Source of the DNA: CAZEAC01 sp964510065
GTDB taxonomy: Bacteria; Bdellovibrionota_C; UBA2361; CAIXSY01
DNA: 64,000 nt
Direction: 5' to 3'
NCBI GenBank assembly: GCA_964510065.1
Contig: CAZEAC010000011.1
Coordinates: forward strand, 17,754-81,753
Part shown: one piece after another, positions 17,037 through 25,040 of the stretch
Layout of the letters: every line of letters starts with the position of its first letter
How positions within the stretch are numbered: the stretch's first letter is position 1
The notes under the pieces: model-generated
The model's input: only the letters and a program-made list of their open reading frames with translations
What the model was told of the DNA's origin: nothing
The model's database searches: none
Made by a program: the position numbers and the translations under genes

Positions 17037-18692
17037 TCACGTTGAAGCGACATATGATAGCCCCTTAAACTGTTCCCATCTTGCCACACCAATCCGATTG
17101 ACAAGCGCATCCTGCTCAAGGACTTCGCCGATGGGCTTCAACTTTGAACCTGGAACACCTGAATTATGCGCTTGAATCTCCGCATTACCACCGTACAACG
17201 CGAACGCCGCAAGAGTTGTCTGCTCATTCTCGTTGAGTACTCGCGTAAATTGTGGAGCAATACCTGGCGTTGCAGTTTCTACCGCGACATCGAGCGCCTC
17301 AGCGACATATTTTACCTCAGCATCGACAATTCCTGTGCGATCTTTTCCACTCCTGCAGTTGAAGTGAACCGTATACCCTACAAGATACGCTAAATTTATT
17401 AGCCGACTATTAAAACGATAGGGATCTTGAGTAATCTCCCATGCTGCTCCGGCAAAGATCTCTTCAAGTTCTTTCATAAGAAGCTTAATTTTTGCCTTAT
17501 TCTTCTCACCTATACTGGTGTCTTGGAGCGCTGCCTTTGCGTCCGCCATGAGAACATCGAGGCTCTCTGCATTTCTCGCTGCAACTTCTTCTTTGTAGCC
17601 AAGCTTCTCTCTAAAGCTCTTTTCGTGAACAGGGAAATTGAACCCCACTACCTTAACATCTACTGGAATTTCGAGCGCAGGAAAGTTTTCTCCTCGGAAA
17701 ATTGCCACTGATTCCTGCTTCTCAAGCTGCTTCATCGCGTAAAACGCCTGATCAACAATCGGAGCCTCTGTTGCGAGGGGATGTTGCAGCTTTGTCGATT
17801 CTACCCGAGTCTGCAATTCGAATGTCGCAATTTTCAGTGGAAGTCGGCTGCTTGCACGAAGCGCACGCTCTGAAATGTTTACCGCGACAGCCGCAAGAAG
17901 AAGTTCTTGGGCTGCCTTCTCGGTAGTATCGGCTCTGATCTTTGGGTCGCTAATTCCATAATGAACAAGGGTTGCCGATCGAAATCCTTGAAAGAGCGGC
18001 TCTCCTTCTGAAGTTCTAAGAGTGGTGAGCCATCCATTTGAAATCGCCGGCGAGGACTTTGTACTCGCGAGGGGCTCGATTTTCAAAGCGCCACTCGACA
18101 GGCCGTTCCGTGAGTATTTTTCAAAGGAACCCGCCAGCGCGAACCGATCCGCGAAATAGCTATTGAGCGGAACTATTTCGCTTCGATACGTTTTCTCGAT
18201 TCCTTCTGCAAGAATCGTTGCGTGCTCATGCGCGACAGGCTTCCACTCAGCGTGATTCAATAAGCTAATGAATTGCCCCGCAATCAATTTCTTAGTTTTC
18301 TGGACATCAATCCCAGTTTTCGCTGCAACAAATTCCGAGAGGATTTGGTGAATCACCCCTTTCTTGCCGATACTACTCTTTGAAACCTCAAGGTCTGTCA
18401 GTGTCGCGGCGTTATTGCCAGTCAACCCGACCTCGGCCTGTATTCGCTTCTGCAGCACTGCCGCAAGTTCGCTCGAGAGCCCATCCCCGCTGATCTGATA
18501 ATTGCTATCAAGCAATCGGATTACCCGAGCAGCACTTTCAATCCAGAGCGCTCTATAGCGCACAGCGTTTCTTGGCGACGTTGTTGAAGAGTTCTGCTTC
18601 GACGAGAAAGATTCGTCAGAGAATTTTCTTGGTGTTGAGCTCTGGGCGGAGAGATTTGGGCTTGGGGATGCCATTTCGTATTTACTGTTCAT
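17037..18692 (-). CDS. SopB/IpgD-like phosphoinositide phosphatase
   Basis: The start ATG at 18692 has AAAGGA 5 bases upstream; the frame is open to an ATG at 18728. The 551-residue product carries FNCRSGKDRTGIVDAEVK (catalytic Cys at about 446), a near match to the CKSGKDRTG loop of SopB/IpgD effectors, preceded by GFNFPVHEKSFREKLG, matching their first conserved motif (NFxVNE). Both catalytic motifs and the overall size (SopB about 560 aa) agree. These enzymes dephosphorylate host inositol phospholipids after type III secretion. The Ser/Pro/Thr-rich N-terminal 50 residues fit a secretion signal. No secretion apparatus is visible here. It is divergent from an Lrp-type regulator (gap holds an operator-like palindrome). 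Confidence 0.82.
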   Translation of the reverse strand: MNSKYEMASPSPNLSAQSSTPRKFSDESFSSKQNSSTTSPRNAVRYRALWIESAARVIRLLDSNYQISGDGLSSELAAVLQKRIQAEVGLTGNNAATLTDLEVSKSSIGKKGVIHQILSEFVAAKTGIDVQKTKKLIAGQFISLLNHAEWKPVAHEHATILAEGIEKTYRSEIVPLNSYFADRFALAGSFEKYSRNGLSSGALKIEPLASTKSSPAISNGWLTTLRTSEGEPLFQGFRSATLVHYGISDPKIRADTTEKAAQELLLAAVAVNISERALRASSRLPLKIATFELQTRVESTKLQHPLATEAPIVDQAFYAMKQLEKQESVAIFRGENFPALEIPVDVKVVGFNFPVHEKSFREKLGYKEEVAARNAESLDVLMADAKAALQDTSIGEKNKAKIKLLMKELEEIFAGAAWEITQDPYRFNSRLINLAYLVGYTVHFNCRSGKDRTGIVDAEVKYVAEALDVAVETATPGIAPQFTRVLNENEQTTLAAFALYGGNAEIQAHNSGVPGSKLKPIGEVLEQDALVNRIGVARWEQFKGLSYVAST

Positions 18693-18777
18693 TTCAATCC
18701 TTTTGAAAATATTTATTAGCGAAGACATTTTCGTTTTAGACTATTTAAGGATTGATGAACAAACTAGTGTATTAATG

Positions 18778-18802
18778 TCTAATGGATTGTGCTATAATTA
18801 GA
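18778..18802 (+). promoter_or_regulatory. Promoter/operator of the tandem Lrp-type regulator
   Basis: TATAAT at 18793-18798 ends 8 bp before the ATG at 18807, so the mRNA would start at or next to the start codon (leaderless). TCTAAT (18778-18783) and ATTAGA (18797-18802) form an inverted repeat overlapping the -10 box, a plausible autoregulatory site. No good -35 is visible. The same gap also serves the divergent phosphatase gene. Confidence 0.45.
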
Positions 18803-18806
18803 TATT

Positions 18807-19775
18807 ATGAGACTTTCAATACGCGAGCGCGACGTACTGGCAACAGTTGGATTATCTGCGCACCTCTCGTTGACAGAACTTGCGGAGACTGCTCGACTAC
18901 CTCTGCACCAATTCCATTATTTAATTGCAAAGCTCAGCGAACAGAAAATTATAAAAAAAGCATGGATTATCGATACTTTTAAACTCGGCTATTCACGCTT
19001 CAATATCTTCTTCTCTCTGGGGCGAACGACTAAGAGCTCACGAGCTGCGCTCATTCGGATGCTTGCGAACACACCTGAAACCGTTTTCTTTTCGGAAATT
19101 GGAGGAGATTTTGACTTTGAACTCAGCGTCCTCGTGAAAGATGCGATTGAATTTCGTACATTCATGCATACTCTTGCTAAAAAATATGGTGAGCTCTTTC
19201 AATCTAAAATTATTTCAATTCGGCACACGATGGCTCACTTTTCAAGAAAGTACCTTGCATCGAAGCCGCTAAAACCCTCGTATCTCGCTATTGGCGGTGA
19301 AGTCACTGCTTCAGAAATCGATGCTCTAGACCGAAGCATTCTTACTATCATTGCTCAGAATCCGCTATATTCCAGACGCGATATTGCCCGCGCAATCGGA
19401 CACCCCGAGTCGACAGTTGACCTGCGCTTTAAACAGCTCCTCCACACGGGTATAATAAAAGGTGCGCTTTGGACGACGGATGCGCGACAGTATGGCGCAC
19501 AGACCTTTAAGCTACTGCTACAAACGCGGGGTCTCGAGCAAACATTCGCAAAGGACCTCTTCGCGTTCGCTTCGAAGCATCCACACATTACGACTTACAT
19601 CGAGGGCATCGGGGTATGGGATTTCGAGCTAGGAGTCGAGGTGCAAGAGTACTCAGAGCTTTGTGCCTTACGAGAAGAGCTGTATACTCGCTTTGGCACC
19701 CTCCTGCATGAGATCAAGGTACTGAATCGTTTTTCGGTGTATCAGTACCGCTCTTTTGTTGGACTACCAAATTAA
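18807..19775 (+). CDS. Tandem Lrp/AsnC-type regulatory protein
   Basis: 322 residues, two Lrp-like modules in one chain. Module 1: winged HTH at about 1-55 (LSIRERDVLATVGLSAHLSLTELAETARLPLHQFHYLIAKLSEQKIIKK), then a RAM-like alpha/beta domain to ~150. Module 2: HTH at about 172-225 (SEIDALDRSILTIIAQNPLYSRRDIARAIGHPESTVDLRFKQLLHTGIIKGA, written here only as evidence of the DRxIL-type pattern), then a second RAM-like domain. Ordinary Lrp proteins are half this length. Siroheme decarboxylases share the Lrp fold but not this arrangement. The divergent phosphatase gene is the obvious regulatory target (78 bp between outermost starts). DNA binding is inferred. Confidence 0.75.
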   Translation: MRLSIRERDVLATVGLSAHLSLTELAETARLPLHQFHYLIAKLSEQKIIKKAWIIDTFKLGYSRFNIFFSLGRTTKSSRAALIRMLANTPETVFFSEIGGDFDFELSVLVKDAIEFRTFMHTLAKKYGELFQSKIISIRHTMAHFSRKYLASKPLKPSYLAIGGEVTASEIDALDRSILTIIAQNPLYSRRDIARAIGHPESTVDLRFKQLLHTGIIKGALWTTDARQYGAQTFKLLLQTRGLEQTFAKDLFAFASKHPHITTYIEGIGVWDFELGVEVQEYSELCALREELYTRFGTLLHEIKVLNRFSVYQYRSFVGLPN

Positions 19776-19824
19776 GCATATACCTCGTAAGTACTCTTCA
19801 GCCGGAACACTCTCCTTTCCTAGC

Positions 19825-19925
19825 TCTCTGTGCCTCTGTGGTTTTTTAAAGAAACCACAGAGACTCAGAGCACACCGAGTGAGGGCCGAGACTAAAGATA
19901 AGTCACTTTGGTTATAGTACATTAG
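19825..19925. repeat. CTCTGTG-type hairpin repeat, copy 3
   Basis: CTCTGTGCCTCTGTGGTTT (19825-19843) pairs with AAACCACAGAGACTCAGAG (19852-19870), followed by ACCGAGTGAG and ~45 bases resembling the tail of copy 1 (1456-1505). It lies 50 bp past the regulator's stop. A minus-strand frame crossing this repeat (19764-20132) is not convincing. The gap 19776-20114 otherwise holds only the tandem repeat at 20073. Confidence 0.75.
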
Positions 19926-20072
19926 TGTCTGCGCTTCTGGGGTGTGCACACGTAATTTTTGATGAGCGGCGGCGGTTTGAATAAGCTCGCTGATTTTGCT
20001 AAAATCTTGCTCGCCCTGTGGCTCTTTCTTACTAACTGAAAAATCTGTAACTGCTTCACGCACTTTCGGCGC

Positions 20073-20108
20073 TGTGCTTACTGCGAGGTATGTGCTTACT
20101 GCAAGGTA
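20073..20108 (+). repeat. Two tandem 18-bp repeats with duplicated Shine-Dalgarno
   Basis: TGTGCTTACTGCGAGGTA is followed directly by TGTGCTTACTGCAAGGTA (one mismatch). Each carries a Shine-Dalgarno-like GAGG or AAGG; the second is positioned for the ATG at 20115. Confidence 0.7.
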
Positions 20109-20114
20109 TTGGCA

Positions 20115-22040
20115 ATGATGCGAACTTCTCACAATGTACTCTGTTTATTTGTAGCCACGCTATTTTCAGCGATAGTGCTGCCGTTGGCTTACGCCGAGAC
20201 GGTGGATCTGCGCGGGTACCAGGTGATCTCCCGTCCAGTCGTGTCGTACGGCTCGGTGACCACCTTCTCTTATGACATCTGTAACGCAAGTGGCGGCGCT
20301 GACGCCGACACGTTTATCGTAGAGATACCGCCCTGCATCCCGGCGCTTGATCTGTTCGCCGTGGGACTTTCTCCCGGTGCCACACTTCTAAGTCCCTCGC
20401 CAGCCAATCTACCCGCTTCAAGTTACGCTCTCGAGCCGAAGACTTCGTTGCGCGGCGTACAGGTAAGACCCCATCTTAGCACTCCTGGTTGTAAGACAAT
20501 CTCACTGAACTTTGCCGGTAACCGCGCTGTCGCTTCAGGGCGCGGAATAGGTATCGCTACCGCAGGCGGTTCCGCGATATCACAATTTCCCGGCCCCTCC
20601 TGTGAAACCGGAGCACCAACTTCATGCGGAGCGGAAACTCCAGGGTATATTTTATACCTCTTTGATCGATCAAAAAGTATGAATAGCGTGGCGCTTCTCG
20701 AGTCGGAAATGGCGGCCCTGGAGCTTGCCACACTTCTCGTACCACGTACTATTCGACCACATATCGGAATTGCCTCGTTTAATATTACTTCACAAAATGA
20801 CGCGCGTATGATCGAGGATTTCGTTTCCTCCAGCGGGTATGATTATCCATTTCACACGTTACGAGCTGCAATTGAAGGCCTTCCCTCGGGCAGTGGTATG
20901 ACCGACCTTGCCTCTGCGATAACATTTGGCGAGGAGATTTTGAGGAACGTCACTGTGACGTCAGAAAAATATCTCGTAATCTTTTCCGATGGCCACCCCA
21001 ATCGTCCCAATCCAGATCCCGACGATCGCTGCATCGATACTGAAGGAGCAACGTGGGCGGCTGACGCAGCGACAACTGCTCGCGCGCACGGCATCAAAAT
21101 TATCACCATCCACGCCGGTGCTACTACCAGCTGCGATCAGACAGTGGGCGCCAACTACCTCAAAACCAAGATTGCAAGTGGTCCGGGCTATTTCTCGGAA
21201 TCATGGGATGATCTTACCAAGCTGCTTCCGGTATTTAGCAAAAAGCTTTCTTGCGACGATGCAAATTCCTGTACCGACGATATCTGCATCGAACCCTCTT
21301 TTATCTGTCGGCATAACGGCAGAGTAAACGATTCAGACAGGGATAACACGCCTGACTGCAGAGACAGCTGCCCCGGCGCAAATGACTCATTACTAAATAG
21401 CCCCTGCTCTGCGGGAGCCGGAGAATGCTTGGCGCTTGGTGTATATCAATGCGGGAACGGAGCTCTACGCTGCACTGCAGCTCCACGCACGCCCGGCTCC
21501 GAAAGCTGTAATGGCAAAGATGATGATTGTGATGGACAGGTTGACGAAGGCATTTCGGGTGGCTGCCCACTCGCCTGTGGAACTGTGCGCGGATGCCGCG
21601 GATGCGTTGAGATCCCTTTGGGACCAGCTAAAGACAGTCTTACCTCGAGTGCCGAGGGATTGGCATCGCAGATCCAATCCGCACTCTTGCTTACCGATAA
21701 GGAGTCGGCTGAATTTGAAGTATCGGTTCGTCGATTGGTAGAGGAGCAGCGCGTAAAGATACGCTCTACAGTCAGCTCGCTGCCCAAAGGTTACGCGCGC
21801 TGCCGGGCATCATCCGACTGCCCGGTGCGAAGTATACTTGAGGCACAGGAACAATACGCCTTAGCGTTTGGAGAGCTCTACTCGCATCTTACAACCGTTC
21901 TCCGTGAAGCACGGAAAAACGGCGCCGACCGAGCCGCGACAAGACGGCTGCTGCGGGCGGCAAGGCGCAATGTCGTTAGCGCGAGGGCGATTCTTAGACG
22001 GATTCCGAACGCGATCCCAACCTGTGGTGTATTTAATTGA
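20115..22040 (+). CDS. Secreted von Willebrand factor A protein with MopE-type motif
   Basis: The ATG at 20115 follows AAGG by 8 bases; an in-frame TTG exists at 20109. The product has 641 residues. A signal peptide (VLCLFVATLFSAIVLPLAYAE) is followed by a beta domain, then a vWA domain starting YILYLFDRSKSMN (about 185-197); DRSKS is the DxSxS metal site. FSDGHPNRPNPDPDDRC and IKIITIHAG continue the fold. Next come Cys-rich segments (CDDANSCTDDICIEPSFIC) and ESCNGKDDDCDGQVDEG, a metal-binding-type motif common in secreted deltaproteobacterial proteins. The last ~140 residues are helical and Arg-rich. Probably an extracellular or surface adhesion or scaffold protein. Confidence 0.85.
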   Translation: MMRTSHNVLCLFVATLFSAIVLPLAYAETVDLRGYQVISRPVVSYGSVTTFSYDICNASGGADADTFIVEIPPCIPALDLFAVGLSPGATLLSPSPANLPASSYALEPKTSLRGVQVRPHLSTPGCKTISLNFAGNRAVASGRGIGIATAGGSAISQFPGPSCETGAPTSCGAETPGYILYLFDRSKSMNSVALLESEMAALELATLLVPRTIRPHIGIASFNITSQNDARMIEDFVSSSGYDYPFHTLRAAIEGLPSGSGMTDLASAITFGEEILRNVTVTSEKYLVIFSDGHPNRPNPDPDDRCIDTEGATWAADAATTARAHGIKIITIHAGATTSCDQTVGANYLKTKIASGPGYFSESWDDLTKLLPVFSKKLSCDDANSCTDDICIEPSFICRHNGRVNDSDRDNTPDCRDSCPGANDSLLNSPCSAGAGECLALGVYQCGNGALRCTAAPRTPGSESCNGKDDDCDGQVDEGISGGCPLACGTVRGCRGCVEIPLGPAKDSLTSSAEGLASQIQSALLLTDKESAEFEVSVRRLVEEQRVKIRSTVSSLPKGYARCRASSDCPVRSILEAQEQYALAFGELYSHLTTVLREARKNGADRAATRRLLRAARRNVVSARAILRRIPNAIPTCGVFN

Positions 22041-22102
22041 GGGGGCCGGGAATAATCCAGAACTGCAATAAAATAAAGCAGTTAAAGTTAGGCCTGCTAA
22101 TG

Positions 22103-22132
22103 TTGTATTTTACCTGCGTATTCTGATATAAC
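22103..22132 (+). promoter_or_regulatory. Candidate promoter of rpsP-trmD
   Basis: TTGTAT (22103-22108) and TATAAC (22127-22132) are 18 bases apart, upstream of rpsP. A weak hairpin AACTGC/GCAGTT (22061-22083) lies before it. Confidence 0.4.
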
Positions 22133-22178
22133 CAAGCGTTCTTATTAAAACTATCTAATTGATATCGAGGAGATTCAG

Positions 22179-22520
22179 GTGGCCGTTGAGTTAAGATTTT
22201 CGCGTGGTGGTGTTCGAGGTAGACCATTTTACCGTATGGTTGCGGTTGAAAGGGCATCAAAGCGTGATGGTCGCCGAATTGAGTTATTAGGGACCTACAG
22301 CCCCCTGACCAACCCTCCTTCGGTCAAGCTGAAGGAAGACCGCGTTCGCCGCTGGATTGAAGTTGGTGCGCAATATACTACCACCGCTCGGCGCATCATC
22401 ATGAAAGCCATCCCGGGCATTATCGAAACTCGTGAGAAGCGTCAACGTGATCGTATCGTAAGTGAACGCAAGAAGCGGAAGGCGCGGCTTGCTGGTAAAG
22501 GAAAGAAGGCCAAGAAGTAA
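22179..22520 (+). CDS. rpsP: 30S ribosomal protein S16
   Basis: 113 residues. The body (VELRFSRGGVRGRPFYRMVAVERASKRDGRRIELLGTY) is a clear S16, which helps assemble the 30S body. The start is GTG at 22179 with an excellent Shine-Dalgarno (CGAGGAG). The C-terminal ~30 residues are a Lys/Arg-rich extension (ERKKRKARLAGKGKKAKK), longer than in most bacteria, likely for rRNA binding. It is first in an operon with trmD, 17 bp downstream; rimM, normally between them, is absent. Confidence 0.97.
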   Translation: MAVELRFSRGGVRGRPFYRMVAVERASKRDGRRIELLGTYSPLTNPPSVKLKEDRVRRWIEVGAQYTTTARRIIMKAIPGIIETREKRQRDRIVSERKKRKARLAGKGKKAKK

Positions 22521-22537
22521 GGCCCTCTTCCCTCCCT

Positions 22538-23233
22538 ATGAAGGTAATAGCGCTCACCATCTTTCCAGAGATTTTTGAGAGCTTTCTTCGTACCAGTCTT
22601 ATTGCCAAAGCGCATGAACGTGGCGCGCTTGAGGTAACCGTATCTGATATTCGTGATTTCGCTGATCCGCCGCATTATTCGGTAGACGATTCGCCGTACG
22701 GCGGTGGCGCTGGCATGGTAATGATGCCGGAGCCGATTTCTCGCGCGATAACGAGTGCCAAAGCACTTTGTGACGGGGCTACAGTTGTAGCACTTACTCC
22801 CACAGGGAGACCGTTTACTCAGAAAATTGCGCATGAACTGAGCAAAAAACCTGGCCTGATTTTACTCTGTGGCCGTTACGAGGGAATCGATCAGCGCGTG
22901 CTCGATCGGCACGTCGATATGGAGCTATCAATCGGCGATTTTATCCTTATGGGGGGTGAAGTTCCGGCAATGGCGATCATTGAGGCGACCGCGCGACTTC
23001 TCGACAATGTAGTGGGCAACAGTGAATCAATCGCCACCGAGTCTTTTGAGGAATCTCCCGATGGTTGTCTACTTGAGGCTCCGCATTACACCCGCCCCGC
23101 TGACTTTGAGGGAGCCGCGGTACCTCAGGCACTACTATCGGGAAACCACGCCAAGATAGCCGCTTGGCGGAGAGAACAATCGCTTGCCCGAACTGCGGCG
23201 CGACGACCCGATCTGCTCACTCAAAAGAGGTAG
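22538..23233 (+). CDS. trmD: tRNA (guanine-37-N1)-methyltransferase
   Basis: 231 residues. Methylates G37 beside the anticodon with SAM, preventing frameshifts. Typical features: FPEIFESFLRTSLIAKA, DDSPYGGGAGMVM (about 50-62), LCGRYEGIDQR (about 108-118) and the knot sequence SIGDFILMGGEVPAM (about 130-144). The length is normal. It lies 17 bp after rpsP and 3 bp before the SPOUT gene, so all three are likely co-transcribed. Confidence 0.97.
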   Translation: MKVIALTIFPEIFESFLRTSLIAKAHERGALEVTVSDIRDFADPPHYSVDDSPYGGGAGMVMMPEPISRAITSAKALCDGATVVALTPTGRPFTQKIAHELSKKPGLILLCGRYEGIDQRVLDRHVDMELSIGDFILMGGEVPAMAIIEATARLLDNVVGNSESIATESFEESPDGCLLEAPHYTRPADFEGAAVPQALLSGNHAKIAAWRREQSLARTAARRPDLLTQKR

Positions 23234-23236
23234 CCA

Positions 23237-23809
23237 ATGGCAACATCAACTCCGGTCGATTTCAGTGTAATTTTGCTCCACGACGAAATGGTCGACAAAG
23301 AGGGTAAGCTCGTAAGCACGTCGATTACCACTATCGATGTTCATGATATCGCACGGAGCGCTCGTACGTATGGCGCGCGAAACACGTTTATCGCGCACTC
23401 TTCGCCGACGATGCGCAAGCTTACCCGGACACTCAAATCGCATTGGGACGAAGGCTTTGGCGCAACGTACAATCCAAATCGGAAGGAGGCGCTCAACTTT
23501 GTCGAGATTATAACGAGCCTCGATGACGCGATTGCACACATCGATGCCCGCACCGGCAAACTCCCCGTGATTATCGCAACCTCCGCCCGTGAAGGCGCTG
23601 GAAGAATAAGTTTCTCAGGCCTTCGCGACAAGATGGGCACGGGCGACGACTCTTATTTGATCATGTTTGGCACCGGTTGGGGCATGTCAGACGCACTACT
23701 ATCACGTGCCACCTATTTCCTCGAGCCCGTGCGTGGTGTCGGCGAATATAATCACCTCTCGGTTCGCTCGGCCTGCGCGATTATTCTCGATAGGCTACTT
23801 GGACGATAG
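23237..23809 (+). CDS. SPOUT-family RNA methyltransferase
   Basis: 190 residues. It resembles the small SPOUT/TrmD-like methyltransferases often encoded beside trmD in deltaproteobacteria and thermophiles (Methyltrn_RNA_4 type). The trefoil-knot region is IMFGTGWGMSDALL followed by LEPVRGVGEYNHLSVRSACAIILDRLLG, where the SAM and RNA sites should lie. The N-terminal half (RKLTRTLKSHWDEGFGATYNPNRKEAL) is conserved in that group. The ATG has an AAGAGG Shine-Dalgarno and follows trmD by 3 bp. The RNA target is unknown. Confidence 0.85.
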   Translation: MATSTPVDFSVILLHDEMVDKEGKLVSTSITTIDVHDIARSARTYGARNTFIAHSSPTMRKLTRTLKSHWDEGFGATYNPNRKEALNFVEIITSLDDAIAHIDARTGKLPVIIATSAREGAGRISFSGLRDKMGTGDDSYLIMFGTGWGMSDALLSRATYFLEPVRGVGEYNHLSVRSACAIILDRLLGR

Positions 23810-23822
23810 CCAGAAGCAGTTT

Positions 23823-24629
23823 TTAAATGTAGATGGCCAGGACCACACATCCGAAAACGATTCGATACCATGCAAACCCGCGAAGTGAATAGCGCGACAC
23901 AAAATTGATGAGCGCCTTCACCGCAAAAAGCGCACTGATAAAAGCGACAACAAATCCGATCGCAAATGGCTCCAAATCGCTCGTATGCAGATGCCCTAAG
24001 CTTTTTAGAAGATCAAAGCCGACCGCCGCGCACATAATTGGCACCGCCGCCAAAAATGAGAACTCCGTCGCGACAGTTCGCTTACAGCCGATAAGCAATC
24101 CACCAACTATCGTGCTGCCCGAACGCGACATTCCGGGCCAAAGCGCCAAACATTGAAAACAGCCGATTAGAAAACTGTGTCGGTATGTTAAGGCCTCGAA
24201 CTCGAGCACACGCGGCTCAACATTCCTACTTTCCGCGTAAAGTATTAGTAATGCGCCAGCAATGAGGCCTATTGCAACCGTTACTGGACTAAATAGATAG
24301 TGCTTAATTGCGCTTCCAAACAGCACTCCTGTAACTAAAGCCGGGAGAGAACAGAGCAGCAACTTTAGCAGACCACTTTTCCCATCAAAGCCACCGCCAC
24401 TTTTGAAATCAAGGAGCCGTTTGAATTGACCAAGGTATAGCAACAGCACGGCCAAGATAGCACCAAGCTGAATAAATATTAGAAACGTTTCACGGTTCTC
24501 CCCGGGGTAAGGCAAAGACCTTTCGGCAACGATCAGATGCCCAGTGCTCGAAACCGGAAGATACTCGGTGAGCCCTTCGATTAACCCTAGCAACGCCGGA
24601 ACGACATACTGGTGGAAAGCATCGTACAT
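23823..24629 (-). CDS. uppP: Undecaprenyl-diphosphate phosphatase
   Basis: Recycles the undecaprenyl carrier lipid for peptidoglycan and other envelope polymers; also called BacA. The hallmark motifs are present: LLGLIEGLTEYLPVSSTGHL near the N-terminus and WPGMSRSGSTIVGGLLIG in the middle, with about eight membrane helices. The frame is open to a TTG at 24665, but the ATG at 24629 gives a normal 268-residue protein. It is convergent with the SPOUT gene (13 bp). Its upstream region is shared with the divergent secreted-protein gene. Confidence 0.95.
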   Translation of the reverse strand: MYDAFHQYVVPALLGLIEGLTEYLPVSSTGHLIVAERSLPYPGENRETFLIFIQLGAILAVLLLYLGQFKRLLDFKSGGGFDGKSGLLKLLLCSLPALVTGVLFGSAIKHYLFSPVTVAIGLIAGALLILYAESRNVEPRVLEFEALTYRHSFLIGCFQCLALWPGMSRSGSTIVGGLLIGCKRTVATEFSFLAAVPIMCAAVGFDLLKSLGHLHTSDLEPFAIGFVVAFISALFAVKALINFVSRYSLRGFAWYRIVFGCVVLAIYI

Positions 24630-24701
24630 GGCATACACTATGCCTTGGCACTTATCGCCGCACAATGCTCTTCAGCGTCTGCTCTCTCTTGGAGATCTTT
24701 T

Positions 24702-25040
24702 ATGTTGAAAAACAAAGCCGAAATAGTACTTGGTCTTGCGACGCTTCTCTGTGCTGCAACGGTAGCCGCCGAAGATATCCAGGGCAGTGTACAAAGTAGC
24801 GCTGGTAACGCCATCACCTCAGCGCAGATCTCCGTTATTGAAACAGGCAAGAAGAATCCCGAAATTGTTGGCGTAGCAGAAAGTGACGCCGAAGGCTCTT
24901 TTACAGTTCAAGATCTCCCCGCAGGGAGCTACACCGTGACGATTACCGCACGTGGTTATCAGAAGTTTCATCAGAAAGATATTAAAGTAAGCCTCGAGAG
25001 CCCCGCGAAGATTAACGCGACTCTGCAGCCTGGGCCGTGA
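24702..25040 (+). CDS. Secreted carboxypeptidase-regulatory-like domain protein
   Basis: The ATG at 24702 is preceded by TTGGAG and starts a signal peptide (LKNKAEIVLGLATLLCAATVAAED), so I reject the longer frame from 24612, which would overlap uppP. The mature ~90 residues form one CarboxypepD-regulatory/CNA-B-like beta sandwich: GSVQSSAGNAITSAQISVIETG, then GSFTVQDLPAGSYTVTITARGYQ. Such single domains are usually periplasmic or surface-exposed. The 3' end overlaps the convergent glycosyltransferase gene by 29 bp. Confidence 0.8.
   Translation: MLKNKAEIVLGLATLLCAATVAAEDIQGSVQSSAGNAITSAQISVIETGKKNPEIVGVAESDAEGSFTVQDLPAGSYTVTITARGYQKFHQKDIKVSLESPAKINATLQPGP

Noticed and set aside
19764..20132. 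Minus-strand 122-codon frame between the Lrp-type regulator and the vWA gene
   Set aside because: It runs through the CTCTGTG repeat and the tandem 18-bp repeat and overlaps the start of the vWA gene; no start signal.
24612..24701. Longer N-terminus for the secreted protein at 24702
   Set aside because: It would overlap uppP on the other strand and place the signal peptide internally; the ATG at 24702 has a good Shine-Dalgarno.
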